DNA of 64,000 nt from Bryobacterales bacterium KBS 96 (GCA_000381625.1 KB906767.1:35289-99288); one strand, 5' to 3'. Shown: positions 34,610 to 47,921, counted from the first letter of the stretch. The notes: generated by a model not told the origin, from the sequence alone. Translations and numbers: made by a program.

Positions 34610-36352
34610 ATGACGGAAAGCGCGGCAGCATCGCTCCAAAGCCAGTTTGGAATTCCGGCGGCGGCTTCGGATTGGAATAAAGACGGTATCGCGACGTTCT
34701 GGGTGGATCGCGAAAAACTGCATCCCGTTCTGTCGTTTCTCAAGGAGCAAGTAACTGATCCGTACAGAATGTTGTACGATCTTACCGCCGTCGACGAGCG
34801 CACGCGCGTACATCGCCCGGGTGAGGAGAAAGGCGACTTCACGGTCGTCCATCATCTACTTTCATTTGAGCGAAACGAATTCATCCGAATCAAAACAGCT
34901 CTCGAAGATAGCGCCCTGTCGCTCGATACCGTGACCGACCTTTGGCCGGCGGCGAACTGGTACGAGCGTGAGGTTTGGGATATGTTCGGCATCCGATTTA
35001 CCGGGCACCCGTATCTCCAGCGCATCCTGATGCCGGCAACTTGGGAAGGGTATCCGCTACGCAAAGATCACCCTGCGCGGGCGACGGAGATGGGCGAATT
35101 CCGCCTTCCGCAAGCCAAACAAGCTGCCGAGCAGGAAGCGCTTCGATTCCGCCCGGAGGAATGGGGCATGCGGCGCACCAGGGCCGGTAGCGAAATTCTT
35201 TTCCTGAATGTCGGGCCGCAGCATCCGGGCACGCACGGTGTTTTGCGCGTCGTTCTGCAGTTGGACGGAGAAGAGATCGTGGATGCGGTGCCGGAGATTG
35301 GATTTCACCATCGCGGCGCCGAGAAGATGGGAGAGCGCCAGACCTGGCATACCTATATCCCGTACACGGACCGCATCGATTATCTGGCCGGCGTGATCAA
35401 TAATCTGGCTTATCTGGTCGCGGTCGAGAAATTGACTGGCATCTCCGCCCCGCCGCGAGCGCAAGTGATTCGAGTGATGTTATCCGAGTTATTCCGCATC
35501 ATCAGCCACTTGGTATGGTACGGAACGTTTGCGCAGGATCTCGGCCAATTATCGCCGGTCTTTTACACATTCAACGATCGCGAGAGAGCGCTTTCCATTA
35601 TTGAAGCAGTCTGCGGCGCGCGCATGCACCCCAATTGGTTCCGCATCGGCGGCGTGGCGCAAGACTTGCCCCAAGGATGGGACAGGATGTTTCGCGATTT
35701 CCTGGCCTATTTGCCGCGGCGGCTCGCCGAGTATGATCGCGAAGTGATACGCAACCGCATTTTCCAAGCGCGCACAAAGGGAGTTGGCAGTATGACAACC
35801 GAGGAGGCAATTGAGTGGGGCATCACCGGACCCGCTCTGCGCGCCTGCGGTTTCGGTTGGGATTTTCGCAAAAAGCAGCCCTATTCAAGTTACGAGCAGT
35901 TTGAATTCGACATTCCCACCGGCAAGAACGGAGATTGTTTCGATCGTGCGGTAGTGCGCGTGGAAGAAATGCGTCAAAGCCTTCGCATCATCGAGCAATG
36001 CGTGAACAATATGCCGGAAGGTCCTTATAAATCGGATCATCCGCTTGCGACGCCTCCCATAAAAGATCGGACGATGCACGATATTGAAACATTGATTACG
36101 CATTTCTTGAGCGTGACCTGGGGTCCGGTGATTCCGCCCGGAGAGGCGCTTGGAACGATTGAAGCGGCGAAGGGGAACAACGGATATTACCTGATTAGCG
36201 ATGGCGGGACGAATTCGTACCGAACCCGCATCCGCACGCCCTCCTTTGCCCATATGCAGATGTTGCCGCTACTGTGCCGCGGCAGAATGATCCCCGATCT
36301 CTTTGCAGTATTGGGCGCGATGGATTACGTGCTGGCCGATGTAGATCGCTAA
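34610..36352 (+). CDS. nuoCD: NADH-quinone oxidoreductase subunit C/D fusion
   Basis: A 580-residue fusion of NuoC (about 1-165) and NuoD (about 195-580), as in E. coli but here in an acidobacterium-like genome. NuoC shows [19 protein letters not shown] and the end [10 protein letters not shown]. NuoD starts around [15 protein letters not shown] and shows [11 protein letters not shown] and the C-terminal DVDR. The subunits form the peripheral arm and the quinone cavity. The start is ATG 34610, six bases after the nuoB stop; a TTG at 34604 is also in frame. Confidence 0.96.
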   Translation: MTESAAASLQSQFGIPAAASDWNKDGIATFWVDREKLHPVLSFLKEQVTDPYRMLYDLTAVDERTRVHRPGEEKGDFTVVHHLLSFERNEFIRIKTALEDSALSLDTVTDLWPAANWYEREVWDMFGIRFTGHPYLQRILMPATWEGYPLRKDHPARATEMGEFRLPQAKQAAEQEALRFRPEEWGMRRTRAGSEILFLNVGPQHPGTHGVLRVVLQLDGEEIVDAVPEIGFHHRGAEKMGERQTWHTYIPYTDRIDYLAGVINNLAYLVAVEKLTGISAPPRAQVIRVMLSELFRIISHLVWYGTFAQDLGQLSPVFYTFNDRERALSIIEAVCGARMHPNWFRIGGVAQDLPQGWDRMFRDFLAYLPRRLAEYDREVIRNRIFQARTKGVGSMTTEEAIEWGITGPALRACGFGWDFRKKQPYSSYEQFEFDIPTGKNGDCFDRAVVRVEEMRQSLRIIEQCVNNMPEGPYKSDHPLATPPIKDRTMHDIETLITHFLSVTWGPVIPPGEALGTIEAAKGNNGYYLISDGGTNSYRTRIRTPSFAHMQMLPLLCRGRMIPDLFAVLGAMDYVLADVDR

Positions 36353-36368
36353 AGAGGAGTGGTTTCGG

Positions 36369-36833
36369 ATGCTGTCGCCTGAAGAACAACGCGAAATCGA
36401 AGCTGAGTTGCCGCACTATCCGACGAAGCAGGCTGTCTCAATCGATGCAATGAAGATCGTACAGAAGCATCGCGGGTGGGTCTCGGACGAAGCCTTGGAG
36501 GATATTGGCAAGTTTCTGGGAATGTCCACGTCCGATTTGGATGGCGTGGCGACATTTTATAACTTGATTTTTCGTAAGCCGGTCGGCAGGCATGTCGTCT
36601 ATATCTGCGATAGCGTGAGCTGCTGGATTATGGGCGCCACGAGCATTAGCGATCGACTCACGGCGCGGTGCGGAGCCCGGCTTGGAGAAAGCACGGCCGA
36701 TGGCCGATTCACGCTACTGCCAATCGTGTGTTTGGGCGCGTGCGATCACGCTCCCGTCATGATGGTCGACGACGATTTGCATCTCGATCTGGAGCCCGCC
36801 AAAGCGGAAGACATTCTCGACCGGTACAAGTAG
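36369..36833 (+). CDS. nuoE: NADH-quinone oxidoreductase subunit E
   Basis: NuoE is the 24-kDa thioredoxin-like subunit with a [2Fe-2S] cluster (N1a). The 154 residues have the four ligands C80 and C85 (ICDSVSCW) and C121 and C125 (VCLGACDHAP). The helical N-terminus (LSPEEQREIEAEL) is complete. The stop is followed after two bases by the nuoF start. Confidence 0.96.
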   Translation: MLSPEEQREIEAELPHYPTKQAVSIDAMKIVQKHRGWVSDEALEDIGKFLGMSTSDLDGVATFYNLIFRKPVGRHVVYICDSVSCWIMGATSISDRLTARCGARLGESTADGRFTLLPIVCLGACDHAPVMMVDDDLHLDLEPAKAEDILDRYK

Positions 36834-36835
36834 CG

Positions 36836-38110
36836 ATGGAGATGCCGCTCACCAAAGACATCCACCTCGACCGGCAGCCTCCCGATCTGAAGGCGTACGA
36901 GAGCGGTGGCGGCTATGAGGGGCTGCGCAAAGCGCTTCGTTCGATGACGCCAGCGGAGATTGTCGAGGAGGTGAAAGCATCGAACCTCAAAGGCCGCGGA
37001 GGCGCAGGCTTCCCAACAGGAGTCAAGTGGAGTTTCATGCCGAAAGATGCGGCCGGACCGAAATATCTTGTCGCCAACGCCGACGAGATGGAGCCAGGCA
37101 CATTTAAGGATCGCTTTTTGCTCGAAGGCAACCCGCATCAATTGCTGGAAGGAATGATGATCGCCGCTTACGCAATGCAGGTCAACGTTGCGTATGTGTT
37201 TCTGCGCGGCGAGTATAAGCGGGCGGCACAAACCATTTCGCGGGCGATTGCGGAACTTTATGCGGCTCAATATCTCGGGAAAGACATCGTCGGATCTGGC
37301 TACAGCCTGGAGATTCGTTTACACCTCAGCGCCGGCCGTTATATGTGCGGTGAAGAGACCGGCCTGCTGAACGCTCTAGAAGGTAAACGCGCGAATCCAC
37401 GCGCGAAGCCGCCGTTTCCTCCGGTGTCGGGGCTGTGGGGCAAACCAACCACGGTCAACAATGTCGAGACGCTGTGCAACGTTCCGCACATCATCAGCAA
37501 TGGCGCGACGTGGTTCAAAGGTTTGAGCCGCAGCAAGGATGGAGGCACAAAACTCTACGGCGCCAGCGGGAAGGTCCGGCGGCCTGGCTTATGGGAACTG
37601 CCGATGGGTGTCACGGTCCGTGAAATTCTCGAGGAGCATGCGGGAGGCATGCGCGAAGGGCTTCGGTTTCGCGGCCTATTGCCGGGCGGTGCTTCCACCG
37701 ACTTTCTGACCGAAGAGCATCTGGACGTGCCGATGGATTTTACCGAGGTTCAGAAGGCGGGTAGTCGCATGGGAACCGGAACCATGATCGTGCTGGACGA
37801 TCGGACCTGTCCGGTCGGAATGCTCTGGAATCTCGAACATTTTTTCGCGCAGGAGTCCTGTGGCTGGTGTACGCCCTGCTGGAGCGGCCTCGGCTGGATT
37901 GAGCGAATTCTAAACGCGATGGAGGAGGGGCGAGGCGAGCCGGGCGACATTGAGAAGCTCACGTTCCAGACGAAATTCCTCGCCCCCGGCAACACATTTT
38001 GTGCGTTGGCGCCCGGCGCCGCGGAACCCTTGCAAAGCGGACTGAAATACTTTCGCGACGATTTCGAACGCCATATTCGCGAGAAACGATGCCCGTGGAG
38101 ATCGATGTGA
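36836..38110 (+). CDS. nuoF: NADH-quinone oxidoreductase subunit F
   Basis: NuoF binds NADH, FMN and the N3 [4Fe-4S] cluster. The 424 residues have GRGGAGFPTG at 53-62, the NADH site ANADEMEPGTFKDR, and the cluster ligands C342, C345 and C348 (ESCGWCTPCWSG) with a fourth Cys near 388 (NTFCALAPG). The frame is open upstream to 36668, but the ATG at 36836 right after nuoE gives the normal N-terminus. It overlaps nuoG by 22 bases. Confidence 0.96.
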   Translation: MEMPLTKDIHLDRQPPDLKAYESGGGYEGLRKALRSMTPAEIVEEVKASNLKGRGGAGFPTGVKWSFMPKDAAGPKYLVANADEMEPGTFKDRFLLEGNPHQLLEGMMIAAYAMQVNVAYVFLRGEYKRAAQTISRAIAELYAAQYLGKDIVGSGYSLEIRLHLSAGRYMCGEETGLLNALEGKRANPRAKPPFPPVSGLWGKPTTVNNVETLCNVPHIISNGATWFKGLSRSKDGGTKLYGASGKVRRPGLWELPMGVTVREILEEHAGGMREGLRFRGLLPGGASTDFLTEEHLDVPMDFTEVQKAGSRMGTGTMIVLDDRTCPVGMLWNLEHFFAQESCGWCTPCWSGLGWIERILNAMEEGRGEPGDIEKLTFQTKFLAPGNTFCALAPGAAEPLQSGLKYFRDDFERHIREKRCPWRSM

Positions 38111-40806
38111 CCACGGTCTACATAGAGGATCGCCCTTATCCGATGGACCCGGAGCAGAATCTGCTGCACCAGTGCTTGTCGGCAGGTTTCAATCTCCCTT
38201 ACTTCTGCTGGCATCCCGCGTTGGGTTCAGTGGGCGCTTGCCGGCAGTGTGCGGTGAAACAGTTCAAAGACGAGCACGACAAGCATGGCCGGATTGTCAT
38301 GGCCTGCATGACGCCGGCATCAGACGGTACGCGCATTTCCATTAAAGATTCCGAAGCGGCAGCCTTTCGCGCGGGCATCATCGAAGGCATGATGCTGAAT
38401 CATCCACACGATTGCCCAGTCTGCGATGAAGGCGGCGAATGCCATCTCCAGGACATGACCGTCATGACGGGGCATGATTATCGCCGTTACCGTTTTGAAA
38501 AGCGTACGTTTCGCAATCAGTATCTCGGCCCGTTTCTCAACCATGAGATGAACCGGTGCATCCAATGCTACCGCTGCGTGCGTTTCTACCGGGAATACGC
38601 CGGCGGGGCCGATTTTAACTCGTTTGCTTTACGAAACCTCGTCTATTTCGGCCGCGATAAGGATGGCGTGCTCGAGAACGAATTTGCCGGAAACCTGGTC
38701 GAGGTCTGCCCCACCGGAGTGTTCACCGATGCGACGTTAAAGCGGCACTACACGCGGAAATGGGACCTCGAATTTTCACCCTCGATCTGTACACAGTGCA
38801 GCCTTGGGTGCAACATCAGCATCGGCAAACGATACGATACATTGCGGCGCGTTGTGAACCGTTATAACGGCGAGGTCAACGGATATTTTCTGTGCGATCG
38901 CGGCCGCTTCGGATACGAATTTGTAAACAGCGAGCGGCGCATCCGGCAATCCAGGCTTCGTACAGAGGCGATCGGACCCGATGCCGCAAAGCGTCATCTG
39001 CGTGATCTTGTCGCCAGTAACCCCGGTGTAATTGGAATCGGCTCCCCGAGAGCATCGCTGGAAAGTAACTTCGCCCTGCGCGCGCTTGTCGGTCCGGACC
39101 GTTTCTACGCCGGAATTCCTTCAAGCGAATTGGAACTACTGCGTCTCATGCTGGATATTCTCCGATCCGGCCCGGCGGGTACTCCATCGCTTCGCGAAGT
39201 GGAATCGTCCGATGCGGTGCTCGTCCTCGGTGAGGACGTCATGAATGTCGCTCCAAGAATGGCGTTGAGCCTCCGTCAATCGGTTCGCCAGCAACCGATC
39301 GAGATCGCCAAACGCCTGCACGTGGCTCTCTGGCAGGATCACGGAGTGCGCGAAGTGTTGCAGGACGCCAAAGGGCCTTTCTTTATCGCCACTTCTTCCG
39401 CGACCCGTCTCGATGACATCGCCACCGAATGTTGCCGGGGAGCGCCGGATGATGTGGCTCGCGTCGGCTATGCTATCGCGCGCGCTCTGCATTCGAGTTC
39501 TCCGGAGCCGCAGGATCTTGCTGACAATCAGCGGGCATTCGTCGAGAGTGTCACAAATGCCTTCAAAATGGCGAAACGGCCGCTAGTGATCTCCGGTGCG
39601 AGCTACCGCAACATCGGCATAATCCGGGCCGCTGCAAACGTGTCTCGCGTTTTGCCGGGCGCCACATTGTCGTTTATTACGCCGGAGTGCAACAGCTTCG
39701 GCCTCGCGTTCCTAACGGGGACGTCGCTTGAAGCCGCCATCAAAGCGAAACCCACTGCGGCTATTGTGATTGAGAACGATCTGTATCGCCGTCTGCCTGC
39801 GCCGGAGGTCGACTCTTTCTTTAGCCAGTGTGCGCACGTCGTTGTTTTAGATCACCTGGAAAATCGCACCACGACGCGGGCGGAGCTGGTTCTTTCCACC
39901 GCAACATTCGCCGAGGCGGATGGAACACTCGTGAACAACGAATGCCGCGCGCAGAGATTCTTCGGCGTGTTTCCGCCTTCAGAAACCATTCGGCAAAGCT
40001 GGCAATGGTTAGGTGAATGGGAAAATCTCGATCGCGTAATCGCCGATATGAGTGGAGGCGTTCCCGGCCTATCTGGAATCGCTCAAGCGGCGCCTTCGGC
40101 AGCGTTTCGTATGTCGGGAGCGAAAGTTCCTCGCGAACCGCATCGCTGGAGTGGCCGCACGGCGGTGCTCGCCAACATTACCGTCGATGAACCCAAGCCT
40201 CCCGTAGACCTCAATTCTCCTCTTTCATTCTCAATGGAGGGCAATCCGGATCAGCCGCCGGCCGCCTTGATTCCTTTTTTCTGGTCTCCGGGTTGGAACT
40301 CCGCGCAGGCAACGAATAAGTTCCAGGAAGAAATCGCTGGCCCACTCCGGGGCGGAGATCCCGGAGTAAGACTAATTGAAGCGGGGCAGGGGGAGGGAAT
40401 ACCCATGGCCTCGCGAGCCGCGGAATCGGATGAAGACGCCCGGTTATCTGCACCGAACCGCGACCGTCAGGGAGCGGACGCCTTCAACGGCGCCCTCTTC
40501 GCTTCTGTTCCGTCCGCCTTTCAGCCGCGCGAGAACGAGTGGCTCATCATTCCGCTGTTCCATATCTTCGGAAGCGACGAGCTTAGCCGCGCGGCGCCCG
40601 CTGTGGCTCAACTGTTTCCGGATCCGTACCTTGCCCTGAATGCAGACGATGCCGCGAAGTTCGGCGCGGAGGCATCGGTGATGGGCCGGAACCTTCCGGT
40701 CAGAGTCACGCCTGGTCTGCCGCAAGGCGTGGCGGGCCTGCCGTCCGGATTGCCGCCTCTCGAAGGAATTATGCTACCGGCGTGGAGTGGGATTTCGCGA
40801 ATATGA
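38089..40806 (+). CDS. nuoG: NADH-quinone oxidoreductase subunit G with an in-frame repeat insertion
   Basis: NuoG (905 residues) is the large Fe-S subunit. The N-terminus has the [2Fe-2S] ligands in [19 protein letters not shown], then [22 protein letters not shown] with VCPTG, and the extra N7-type site CTQCSLGC with a distal Cys in YFLCDRGR. A molybdopterin-oxidoreductase fold follows. Near residues 777-804 the protein contains a segment (around [14 protein letters not shown], 788 onward) encoded by a dispersed repeat found elsewhere in the window. The start is ATG 38089, inside nuoF. The stop overlaps the nuoH ATG. Confidence 0.95.
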   Translation: MPVEIDVTTVYIEDRPYPMDPEQNLLHQCLSAGFNLPYFCWHPALGSVGACRQCAVKQFKDEHDKHGRIVMACMTPASDGTRISIKDSEAAAFRAGIIEGMMLNHPHDCPVCDEGGECHLQDMTVMTGHDYRRYRFEKRTFRNQYLGPFLNHEMNRCIQCYRCVRFYREYAGGADFNSFALRNLVYFGRDKDGVLENEFAGNLVEVCPTGVFTDATLKRHYTRKWDLEFSPSICTQCSLGCNISIGKRYDTLRRVVNRYNGEVNGYFLCDRGRFGYEFVNSERRIRQSRLRTEAIGPDAAKRHLRDLVASNPGVIGIGSPRASLESNFALRALVGPDRFYAGIPSSELELLRLMLDILRSGPAGTPSLREVESSDAVLVLGEDVMNVAPRMALSLRQSVRQQPIEIAKRLHVALWQDHGVREVLQDAKGPFFIATSSATRLDDIATECCRGAPDDVARVGYAIARALHSSSPEPQDLADNQRAFVESVTNAFKMAKRPLVISGASYRNIGIIRAAANVSRVLPGATLSFITPECNSFGLAFLTGTSLEAAIKAKPTAAIVIENDLYRRLPAPEVDSFFSQCAHVVVLDHLENRTTTRAELVLSTATFAEADGTLVNNECRAQRFFGVFPPSETIRQSWQWLGEWENLDRVIADMSGGVPGLSGIAQAAPSAAFRMSGAKVPREPHRWSGRTAVLANITVDEPKPPVDLNSPLSFSMEGNPDQPPAALIPFFWSPGWNSAQATNKFQEEIAGPLRGGDPGVRLIEAGQGEGIPMASRAAESDEDARLSAPNRDRQGADAFNGALFASVPSAFQPRENEWLIIPLFHIFGSDELSRAAPAVAQLFPDPYLALNADDAAKFGAEASVMGRNLPVRVTPGLPQGVAGLPSGLPPLEGIMLPAWSGISRI
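40417..40498 (+). repeat. NRDRxGAD-type dispersed repeat, copy A, inside nuoG
   Basis: This stretch shares long blocks with 49957-50045 and 52400-52470: AATCGGATGAAGACG, GCACCGAACCGC and GGAGCGGACG in the same order. Here it is in frame within nuoG (residues 777-804), reading [14 protein letters not shown]. It lies in the less conserved C-terminal part of NuoG, where insertions are tolerated. Confidence 0.8.
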
Positions 40807-41771
40807 TGATCAGCCCCTATCCGGTCGCGACGATTTTTGGCGTTCTCATTGTGGCGCTTACGATCGCTGCCGGCCTCATCTGGCTCGAGCGCCGGCTGCT
40901 TGCGCTCTGGCAGGATCGCTACGGCCCGAACCGGGTTGGCCCATTCGGCCTATTTCAGGTGATGGCCGACATGATTAAGATCTTCTTTAAGGAAGACTGG
41001 ATTCCACCGTTTGCCGATAAAACCATCTTCGTCATCGCGCCGGCGATCATCATGGTGACCGTGTTGATGTCCTTCGCGGTGCTTCCGATTGCGCCGGGAA
41101 TTGTCGTGTCGGATCTGAATGTCGGTGTGCTTTTTATTCTCGCCATGTCCTCCCTGGGTGTTTACAGCGTTGCGCTGGCGGGATGGTCGTCGGACAACAA
41201 ATATTCGCTGTTAGGCGCATTACGGGCCGCCGCTCAGATGCTGAGCTACGAAGTCTTCATGGGACTGTCAATCATGGGCGTCGTGTTGCTCGCCGGCTCT
41301 TTCAATCTCGTGCAGATCATCGATGCCCAGCGCGGCCTCTGGTTTGTCATTCCGCAGTTTCTCGGCTTTGTGCTCTTTTTGATAGCGGGAGTCGCCGAAA
41401 CACGCCGGTTGCCTTTCGATTTGCCGGAAGCCGAAAGCGAGTTGGTCGCCGGGTTCCATTCCGAATACTCGGGCATGAAATTCGGAATGTTCTTCGTTGG
41501 CGAGTACCTCGGCATTACGCTCATCTCCTCCCTGATTGCAATTCTCTTTTTGGGTGGTTGGCTCGGACCAATCCTGCCGCCAATTGTGTGGTTTCTGTTG
41601 AAAACGTTTCTGCTGATTTGTTTTTTTATTTTGTTGCGAGCTTCCTTGCCGCGTCCTCGATTCGATCAGCTCATGACGTGGGGCTGGAAAGTGATGCTGC
41701 CGCTGGCGGTGGCGAATCTGCTCGTGACGGGAGCCATTGTGGTTGCAACCGCTCAAGGGAGGTCGTTCTAG
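40803..41771 (+). CDS. nuoH: NADH-quinone oxidoreductase subunit H
   Basis: NuoH is the membrane subunit that, with NuoB and NuoD, forms the quinone channel. The 322 residues have eight or nine helices, with [40 protein letters not shown] (the acidic quinone loop) and the ending motif [15 protein letters not shown]. Translation probably starts at ATG 40803, overlapping the nuoG stop as ATGA. A GTG at 40782 is also in frame. Confidence 0.95.
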   Translation: MMISPYPVATIFGVLIVALTIAAGLIWLERRLLALWQDRYGPNRVGPFGLFQVMADMIKIFFKEDWIPPFADKTIFVIAPAIIMVTVLMSFAVLPIAPGIVVSDLNVGVLFILAMSSLGVYSVALAGWSSDNKYSLLGALRAAAQMLSYEVFMGLSIMGVVLLAGSFNLVQIIDAQRGLWFVIPQFLGFVLFLIAGVAETRRLPFDLPEAESELVAGFHSEYSGMKFGMFFVGEYLGITLISSLIAILFLGGWLGPILPPIVWFLLKTFLLICFFILLRASLPRPRFDQLMTWGWKVMLPLAVANLLVTGAIVVATAQGRSF

Positions 41772-41773
41772 CG

Positions 41774-42289
41774 ATGTTCAGCATTCTCCAAACAATGTGG
41801 AATGTGTTTCTCCACATGTTTCATCGCCGGGTGACGGTGCAATATCCCGAAGAGAAGCCGTACCTGGCGCCGAGATACCGCGGCCGCATCATCCTCTCAC
41901 GCGATCCGGATGGCGGCGAGCGTTGTGTTGCGTGCTATTTATGCGCGGCGGTTTGTCCGGTCGATTGCATTGCGCTACAAGCAACCGAAGATTCATCTGG
42001 CCGGCGTTACCCGGAGTTTTTCCGGATTAATTTCTCACGCTGCATCTTCTGCGGATTTTGCGAGGACGCTTGCCCGACTTATGCGATCCAGTTGACTCCC
42101 GATTTTGAAATGGGCGAGTATCATCGTCCGAATCTGGTGTATGAGAAAGAAGACCTGCTCATCAACGGACCAGGCAAGTACCCCGGCTATAACTTTTGGC
42201 GCGTCTGCGGAGTTCAGATTGGGGGCAAGGACAAAGGCGAATCGGAACGCGAAGCCGCGCCGGCGGACGTACATACCTTGTTGCCCTAG
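41774..42289 (+). CDS. nuoI: NADH-quinone oxidoreductase subunit I
   Basis: NuoI is a ferredoxin-like subunit with the N6a and N6b [4Fe-4S] clusters. The 171 residues carry C51, C54, C57 and C61 ([11 protein letters not shown]) with C65, and C90, C93, C96 and C100 ([11 protein letters not shown]). An N-terminal amphipathic helix attaches it to the membrane arm. It starts two bases after nuoH. Confidence 0.96.
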   Translation: MFSILQTMWNVFLHMFHRRVTVQYPEEKPYLAPRYRGRIILSRDPDGGERCVACYLCAAVCPVDCIALQATEDSSGRRYPEFFRINFSRCIFCGFCEDACPTYAIQLTPDFEMGEYHRPNLVYEKEDLLINGPGKYPGYNFWRVCGVQIGGKDKGESEREAAPADVHTLLP

Positions 42290-42298
42290 AAAACTGCC

Positions 42299-42892
42299 AT
42301 GGTGCTGACTTTCTATGTTGCGGCTGTAATTGCGGTGATTTGCACTGCGTTGATGATCACCCGGCTAAAAGCAGTACACGCGCTGCTGTATCTGGTTGTG
42401 TCATTCCTGGCGTTGGCGACCGTCTTTTATACGCTCGGGGCGCCGTATGTCGCGGTTCTGGAAGTGATTGTTTATGCGGGGGCCATCATGGTCCTCTTTG
42501 TTTTCGTAATGATGATGCTGAACATTGGCGATCGCGCCATTCAGATAGAACGAGCCTGGCTCGATCCGAAAGCCTGGATTGGTCCTGGAATTCTTGCTGC
42601 GATTCTGCTGGCGGAATTGGCCTATATCTTGGTAGCGCCTGCCGGTTCACCGGGCATCGTCCCCGAAGTCGGACCCAAAGAAGTGGGCATCGCGCTGTTT
42701 GGACCGTACCTATTGGGAGTGGAGTTGGTATCGATGCTTCTGCTCGCGGGAATTGTAGGCGCCTATCACTTGGGATGGAATGCTCCGGGAGAAGTGGAGA
42801 GTTTGTATGCCATGGAATCTAGCCGGCAACGCGCTGTTGTTAGCGGCGATTTTGTTCGTGCTGGGGTTGATAGGCCTACTGACACGCCGTAA
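42299..42892 (+). CDS. nuoJ: NADH-quinone oxidoreductase subunit J
   Basis: NuoJ is a small membrane subunit, here 197 residues. It has five helices, with [27 protein letters not shown] at the pi-bulge helix and the last helix near 150-165 ([19 protein letters not shown]). The C-terminal 25 residues run through the start of nuoK: the reading frames overlap by 86 bases. This is longer than the usual few-base overlap at this joint. Confidence 0.94.
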   Translation: MVLTFYVAAVIAVICTALMITRLKAVHALLYLVVSFLALATVFYTLGAPYVAVLEVIVYAGAIMVLFVFVMMMLNIGDRAIQIERAWLDPKAWIGPGILAAILLAELAYILVAPAGSPGIVPEVGPKEVGIALFGPYLLGVELVSMLLLAGIVGAYHLGWNAPGEVESLYAMESSRQRAVVSGDFVRAGVDRPTDTP

Positions 42893-43115
42893 CGTGATCT
42901 TCACGCTGATGTCGATCGAGGTCATGCTCAATGCGGCGGGCCTTGCCTTCGTAGCGGCCGGCGCCCGGTGGGGGCAGGCGGATGGCCAGGTCATGTTTCT
43001 GTTTATTCTCGCCATGGCGGCAGCTGAAGTTTCGGTTGGCCTTGCGCTGGTGCTTCGGCTACATCGTCTTTACAAGTCGGTCAATATCGATGATGCCAGC
43101 ACCTTGAAGGGTTGA
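42807..43115 (+). CDS. nuoK: NADH-quinone oxidoreductase subunit K
   Basis: NuoK has three membrane helices and two conserved glutamates for proton transfer. The 102 residues from ATG 42807 contain [20 protein letters not shown] and the second Glu in [24 protein letters not shown] site lies five bases upstream, inside nuoJ. The frame is open further upstream, but this ATG gives the standard N-terminus. Confidence 0.95.
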   Translation: MPWNLAGNALLLAAILFVLGLIGLLTRRNVIFTLMSIEVMLNAAGLAFVAAGARWGQADGQVMFLFILAMAAAEVSVGLALVLRLHRLYKSVNIDDASTLKG

Positions 43116-43116
43116 C

Positions 43117-44972
<1,856 letters not shown>

Positions 44973-44976
<4 letters not shown>

Positions 44977-46463
44977 TTCTTATCTGCCTCATTGCCGTGT
45001 TGCTGGCCGGAGGCGTTCTGGCCGCGATTTCCGCGCGCTGGAACGCCGCGATGGCGCGCTGGATTGCGCTCGCCTCGACTGTGATCGATTTCGCGCTGGT
45101 TTTATTTATCTGGATTAATCATGCCGGACAAATTGCGCTTCTGAACTCCACTGCGTGGCTGGAGCAGGTGAACTGGACCTGGATTCCGCAACTCGGGATT
45201 CACTTTCACCTCGCTATCGATGGATTGAGTCTGCTTCTGCTTGCGCTCACATTCTTCGTCGGCGCGTTCTCGATTCTAGTGTCCTGGACCGAGATCACGG
45301 AGAGCATAGGGTTCTTTCACCTGAACGTATTGTGGATCTTGGCCGGAATTGCCGGAGTGTTCCTGGCTGTCGATCTGTTTTTGTTCTACTTCGCCTGGGA
45401 ACTGATGCTAGTTCCTATGTATTTTCTGATTGCGCTCTGGGGCCGCGAACGCCGGGCCAGAGCAGCCGTGAAATTCTTTTTATTCACGCAGGCCGGTGGA
45501 TTGCTGATGCTTGTGGCCATTCTGGCGTTGTATTTTTTCCACTACCGGAGCACAGGCGTATTTACGTTTGAATATGTGGATTTACTGAACACTCCTCTGA
45601 CGGCAAGCACCGCGCTTTGGATCATGCTGGGGTTTTTCGCCGCGTTTGCCGTCAAATTGCCGCTGTTCCCGTTTCACACATGGCTGCCGGATGCTTGCAG
45701 CGAAGCGTCCACGCCGGTTTGTGTGATCCTTGCGAGTTTACTGGCAAAGACTGCGGCCTATGGCATGATCCGATTTTTGATTCCGCTATTTCCCAATGCG
45801 GCGCGGGAGTTTGCGCCGGTAGCCATGGCGCTGGGCGTGGTCGGCATACTCTATGGCGCCGTCCTGGCGTTCGGCCAAACCGATTTGAAACGCCTCGTGG
45901 CGTACACGAGCATCAGCCATCTTGGTTTTATCGTGCTTGCCGTTTTCTCTTGGAATGAACTTGCCCTTCAGGGCGCCGTCATGACCATGATCTGTCATGG
46001 ACTCAGCGTCGGCGCTCTGTTCATTTTGATCGGCGCTCTCGATGCGCGTATCCATACACGCGATCTGGATCGTATGGGCGGACTTTGGTCGACCGCGCCC
46101 CGCCTCAGCGGCGCCGCGTTGTTTTTCGCGCTGGCTTCGATGGGACTTCCCGGCCTTGGGGATTTTGTGGGAGAGTTTTTGATTTTGCTGGGGACATATC
46201 GCGATCATCCGGTATTCGCGATCGTTGCCGCCATTGGCGTGCTGGCATCAACGTTCTATGCGCTTCGGCTGATCCAGAGAGCGTTCCAGGGGCCGAACGT
46301 CCATCGCGTGGCCATGCCCGATCTCGTCTATCGGGAAGGCTTCGTCATCACGCTGATGGCCGGGGCACTCCTATGGCTGGGGCTGAATCCACAGCCGGTT
46401 CTGCGGACGTTCAGCCCGGCGCTACATGCGCTCGAAACGACTGTTCAAATACATAGGCAATAG
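44973..46463 (+). CDS. nuoM: NADH-quinone oxidoreductase subunit M
   Basis: NuoM is an antiporter-like proton-pumping subunit. The 496 residues have about 14 helices, with FHLAIDGLSLLLL near the start, YFAWELMLVPMYFLI, KLPLFPFHTWLPDACSEAST and LVAYTSISHLGFI. The ATG at 44973 overlaps the nuoL stop by one base step (ATGA). nuoN begins immediately after the stop. Confidence 0.96.
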
Positions 46464-47906
46464 ATGAATTCCACGGATCTGCTGGCGCTATTACCGTTAC
46501 TGCTGATTGCGGCTACGGCAATCCTGGTTATGCTCGCGATCGCCGTACGGCGCAGTCATCTCGCATCGGCGCTCCTGACCGTGCTAGGTCTTTGCGCCGC
46601 CTTCGGAACTCTCTTCATTGCCGCGCCCCTTGTTCCGCGCGACGTTACGCCGCTCCTGACCATCGATTCGGGCGCCCTCTTCTATATTGGCCTGATTCTC
46701 GCCGCCAGTATCGCGGTTGTGTTCCTCTGCTATGGCTATTTCAAACAGGAGGAAGAGCATCGCCCCGAAGAGTTGTATCTTCTGATTGCGATTGCGGCGC
46801 TTGGCTCGGGTGTTCTCGTCTGCGCGCGCCACTTCGCCTCCCTGTTTCTTGGCCTTGAGATCCTCAGTGTTGCTCTCTACGGGCTCATTTCGTATGAACG
46901 CACGACGAAAGCCTCAATCGAAGTAGGACTCAAGTATCTCGTGCTCGCCGCGGCCTCCGCTTCATTTCTGATTTTTGGAATCGCGATCGTCTACTTCGAA
47001 TTCGGCACGATGGATTTCGGCGGGATTCTGCCGGATTCGCCGGCAGGCGCAGTCGATTCCGCGACCATCGCCGTGGGAGTCACACTCATTGTGGTCGGTA
47101 TCGGATTCAAATTGGGCCTTGTTCCGTTTCACATGTGGACGCCGGATGTGTACGAGGGCGCTCCGGCGCCCGTAGCGGCCTTCGTGTCGACAGTCTCCAA
47201 GGGGGCCATGTTCGCGCTCCTGATTCGTTTTTTCGATCGTTCCGGAATGCGAGGTGACAGCTCCCTTGTGCTTGTGTTCTCGATCATTGCGATTGCGTCG
47301 ATGTTTGCCGGAAATCTGCTGGCGTTGCTTCAAGACAACGTCAAACGCATTCTTGCATATTCCTCGATTGCTCACCTTGGGTACCTGATCGTTGCATTTG
47401 AGGCCGGGGGCGCAATTGGCCGTTCCGCGGTTGCGTTCTACCTCGTCGCTTATTTTGCGACCATGCTTGGCGCCTTCGGCGTGGTGACCGTGCTTTCGAG
47501 GCCCGGAAACGACCTCGGCGATCTCAGCGGCTATCGCGGCCTTTTCTGGCGCCGTCCCGTTCTCGCCAGTGTCTTTACCGTGATGCTGCTGTCGTTGGCC
47601 AGTATTCCGCTCACCGCCGGATTCCTGGGCGAGTTCTATCTCGTTGCCGCGGGAGTTTCCGGCTCGCTCTGGGCGCTTGTCATTATCCTCGTGGTGACGA
47701 GCGCTATCGGGCTCTTCTACTACTTGCGGATTGTTGTTGCTCTATACAGCCGCACGGCTCAACCCGCTGGTGCCTGGCCGTCCAGGATCAATTCGCATTC
47801 CTTAAGTTGGACGCTTGGTGTGCTGACGGCCGCCGTCATTCTGATCGGCTGTTATCCGAGTCCCGTAATGCGGCTCATCCAAACCATGGTCGCGGGCTCC
47901 GGATAG
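46464..47906 (+). CDS. nuoN: NADH-quinone oxidoreductase subunit N
   Basis: NuoN completes the membrane arm. The 480 residues contain LFLGLEILSVALYGLISYERTT, FKLGLVPFHMWTPDVYEGAPAPVAAF and YSSIAHLGYLIVA. The start has no spacer from the nuoM TAG, so it is coupled. It is the last gene of the operon, which is therefore complete: A, B, CD, E, F, G, H, I, J, K, L, M, N. A CRP/FNR-type palindrome follows. Confidence 0.96.
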   Translation: MNSTDLLALLPLLLIAATAILVMLAIAVRRSHLASALLTVLGLCAAFGTLFIAAPLVPRDVTPLLTIDSGALFYIGLILAASIAVVFLCYGYFKQEEEHRPEELYLLIAIAALGSGVLVCARHFASLFLGLEILSVALYGLISYERTTKASIEVGLKYLVLAAASASFLIFGIAIVYFEFGTMDFGGILPDSPAGAVDSATIAVGVTLIVVGIGFKLGLVPFHMWTPDVYEGAPAPVAAFVSTVSKGAMFALLIRFFDRSGMRGDSSLVLVFSIIAIASMFAGNLLALLQDNVKRILAYSSIAHLGYLIVAFEAGGAIGRSAVAFYLVAYFATMLGAFGVVTVLSRPGNDLGDLSGYRGLFWRRPVLASVFTVMLLSLASIPLTAGFLGEFYLVAAGVSGSLWALVIILVVTSAIGLFYYLRIVVALYSRTAQPAGAWPSRINSHSLSWTLGVLTAAVILIGCYPSPVMRLIQTMVAGSG

Positions 47907-47921
47907 CGGTAATCCAACATG

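Noticed and set aside
36668..36835. Upstream extension of the nuoF frame into nuoE
   Set aside because: The added residues overlap the 2Fe-2S end of nuoE and have no NuoF homology. ATG 36836 gives the normal N-terminus.
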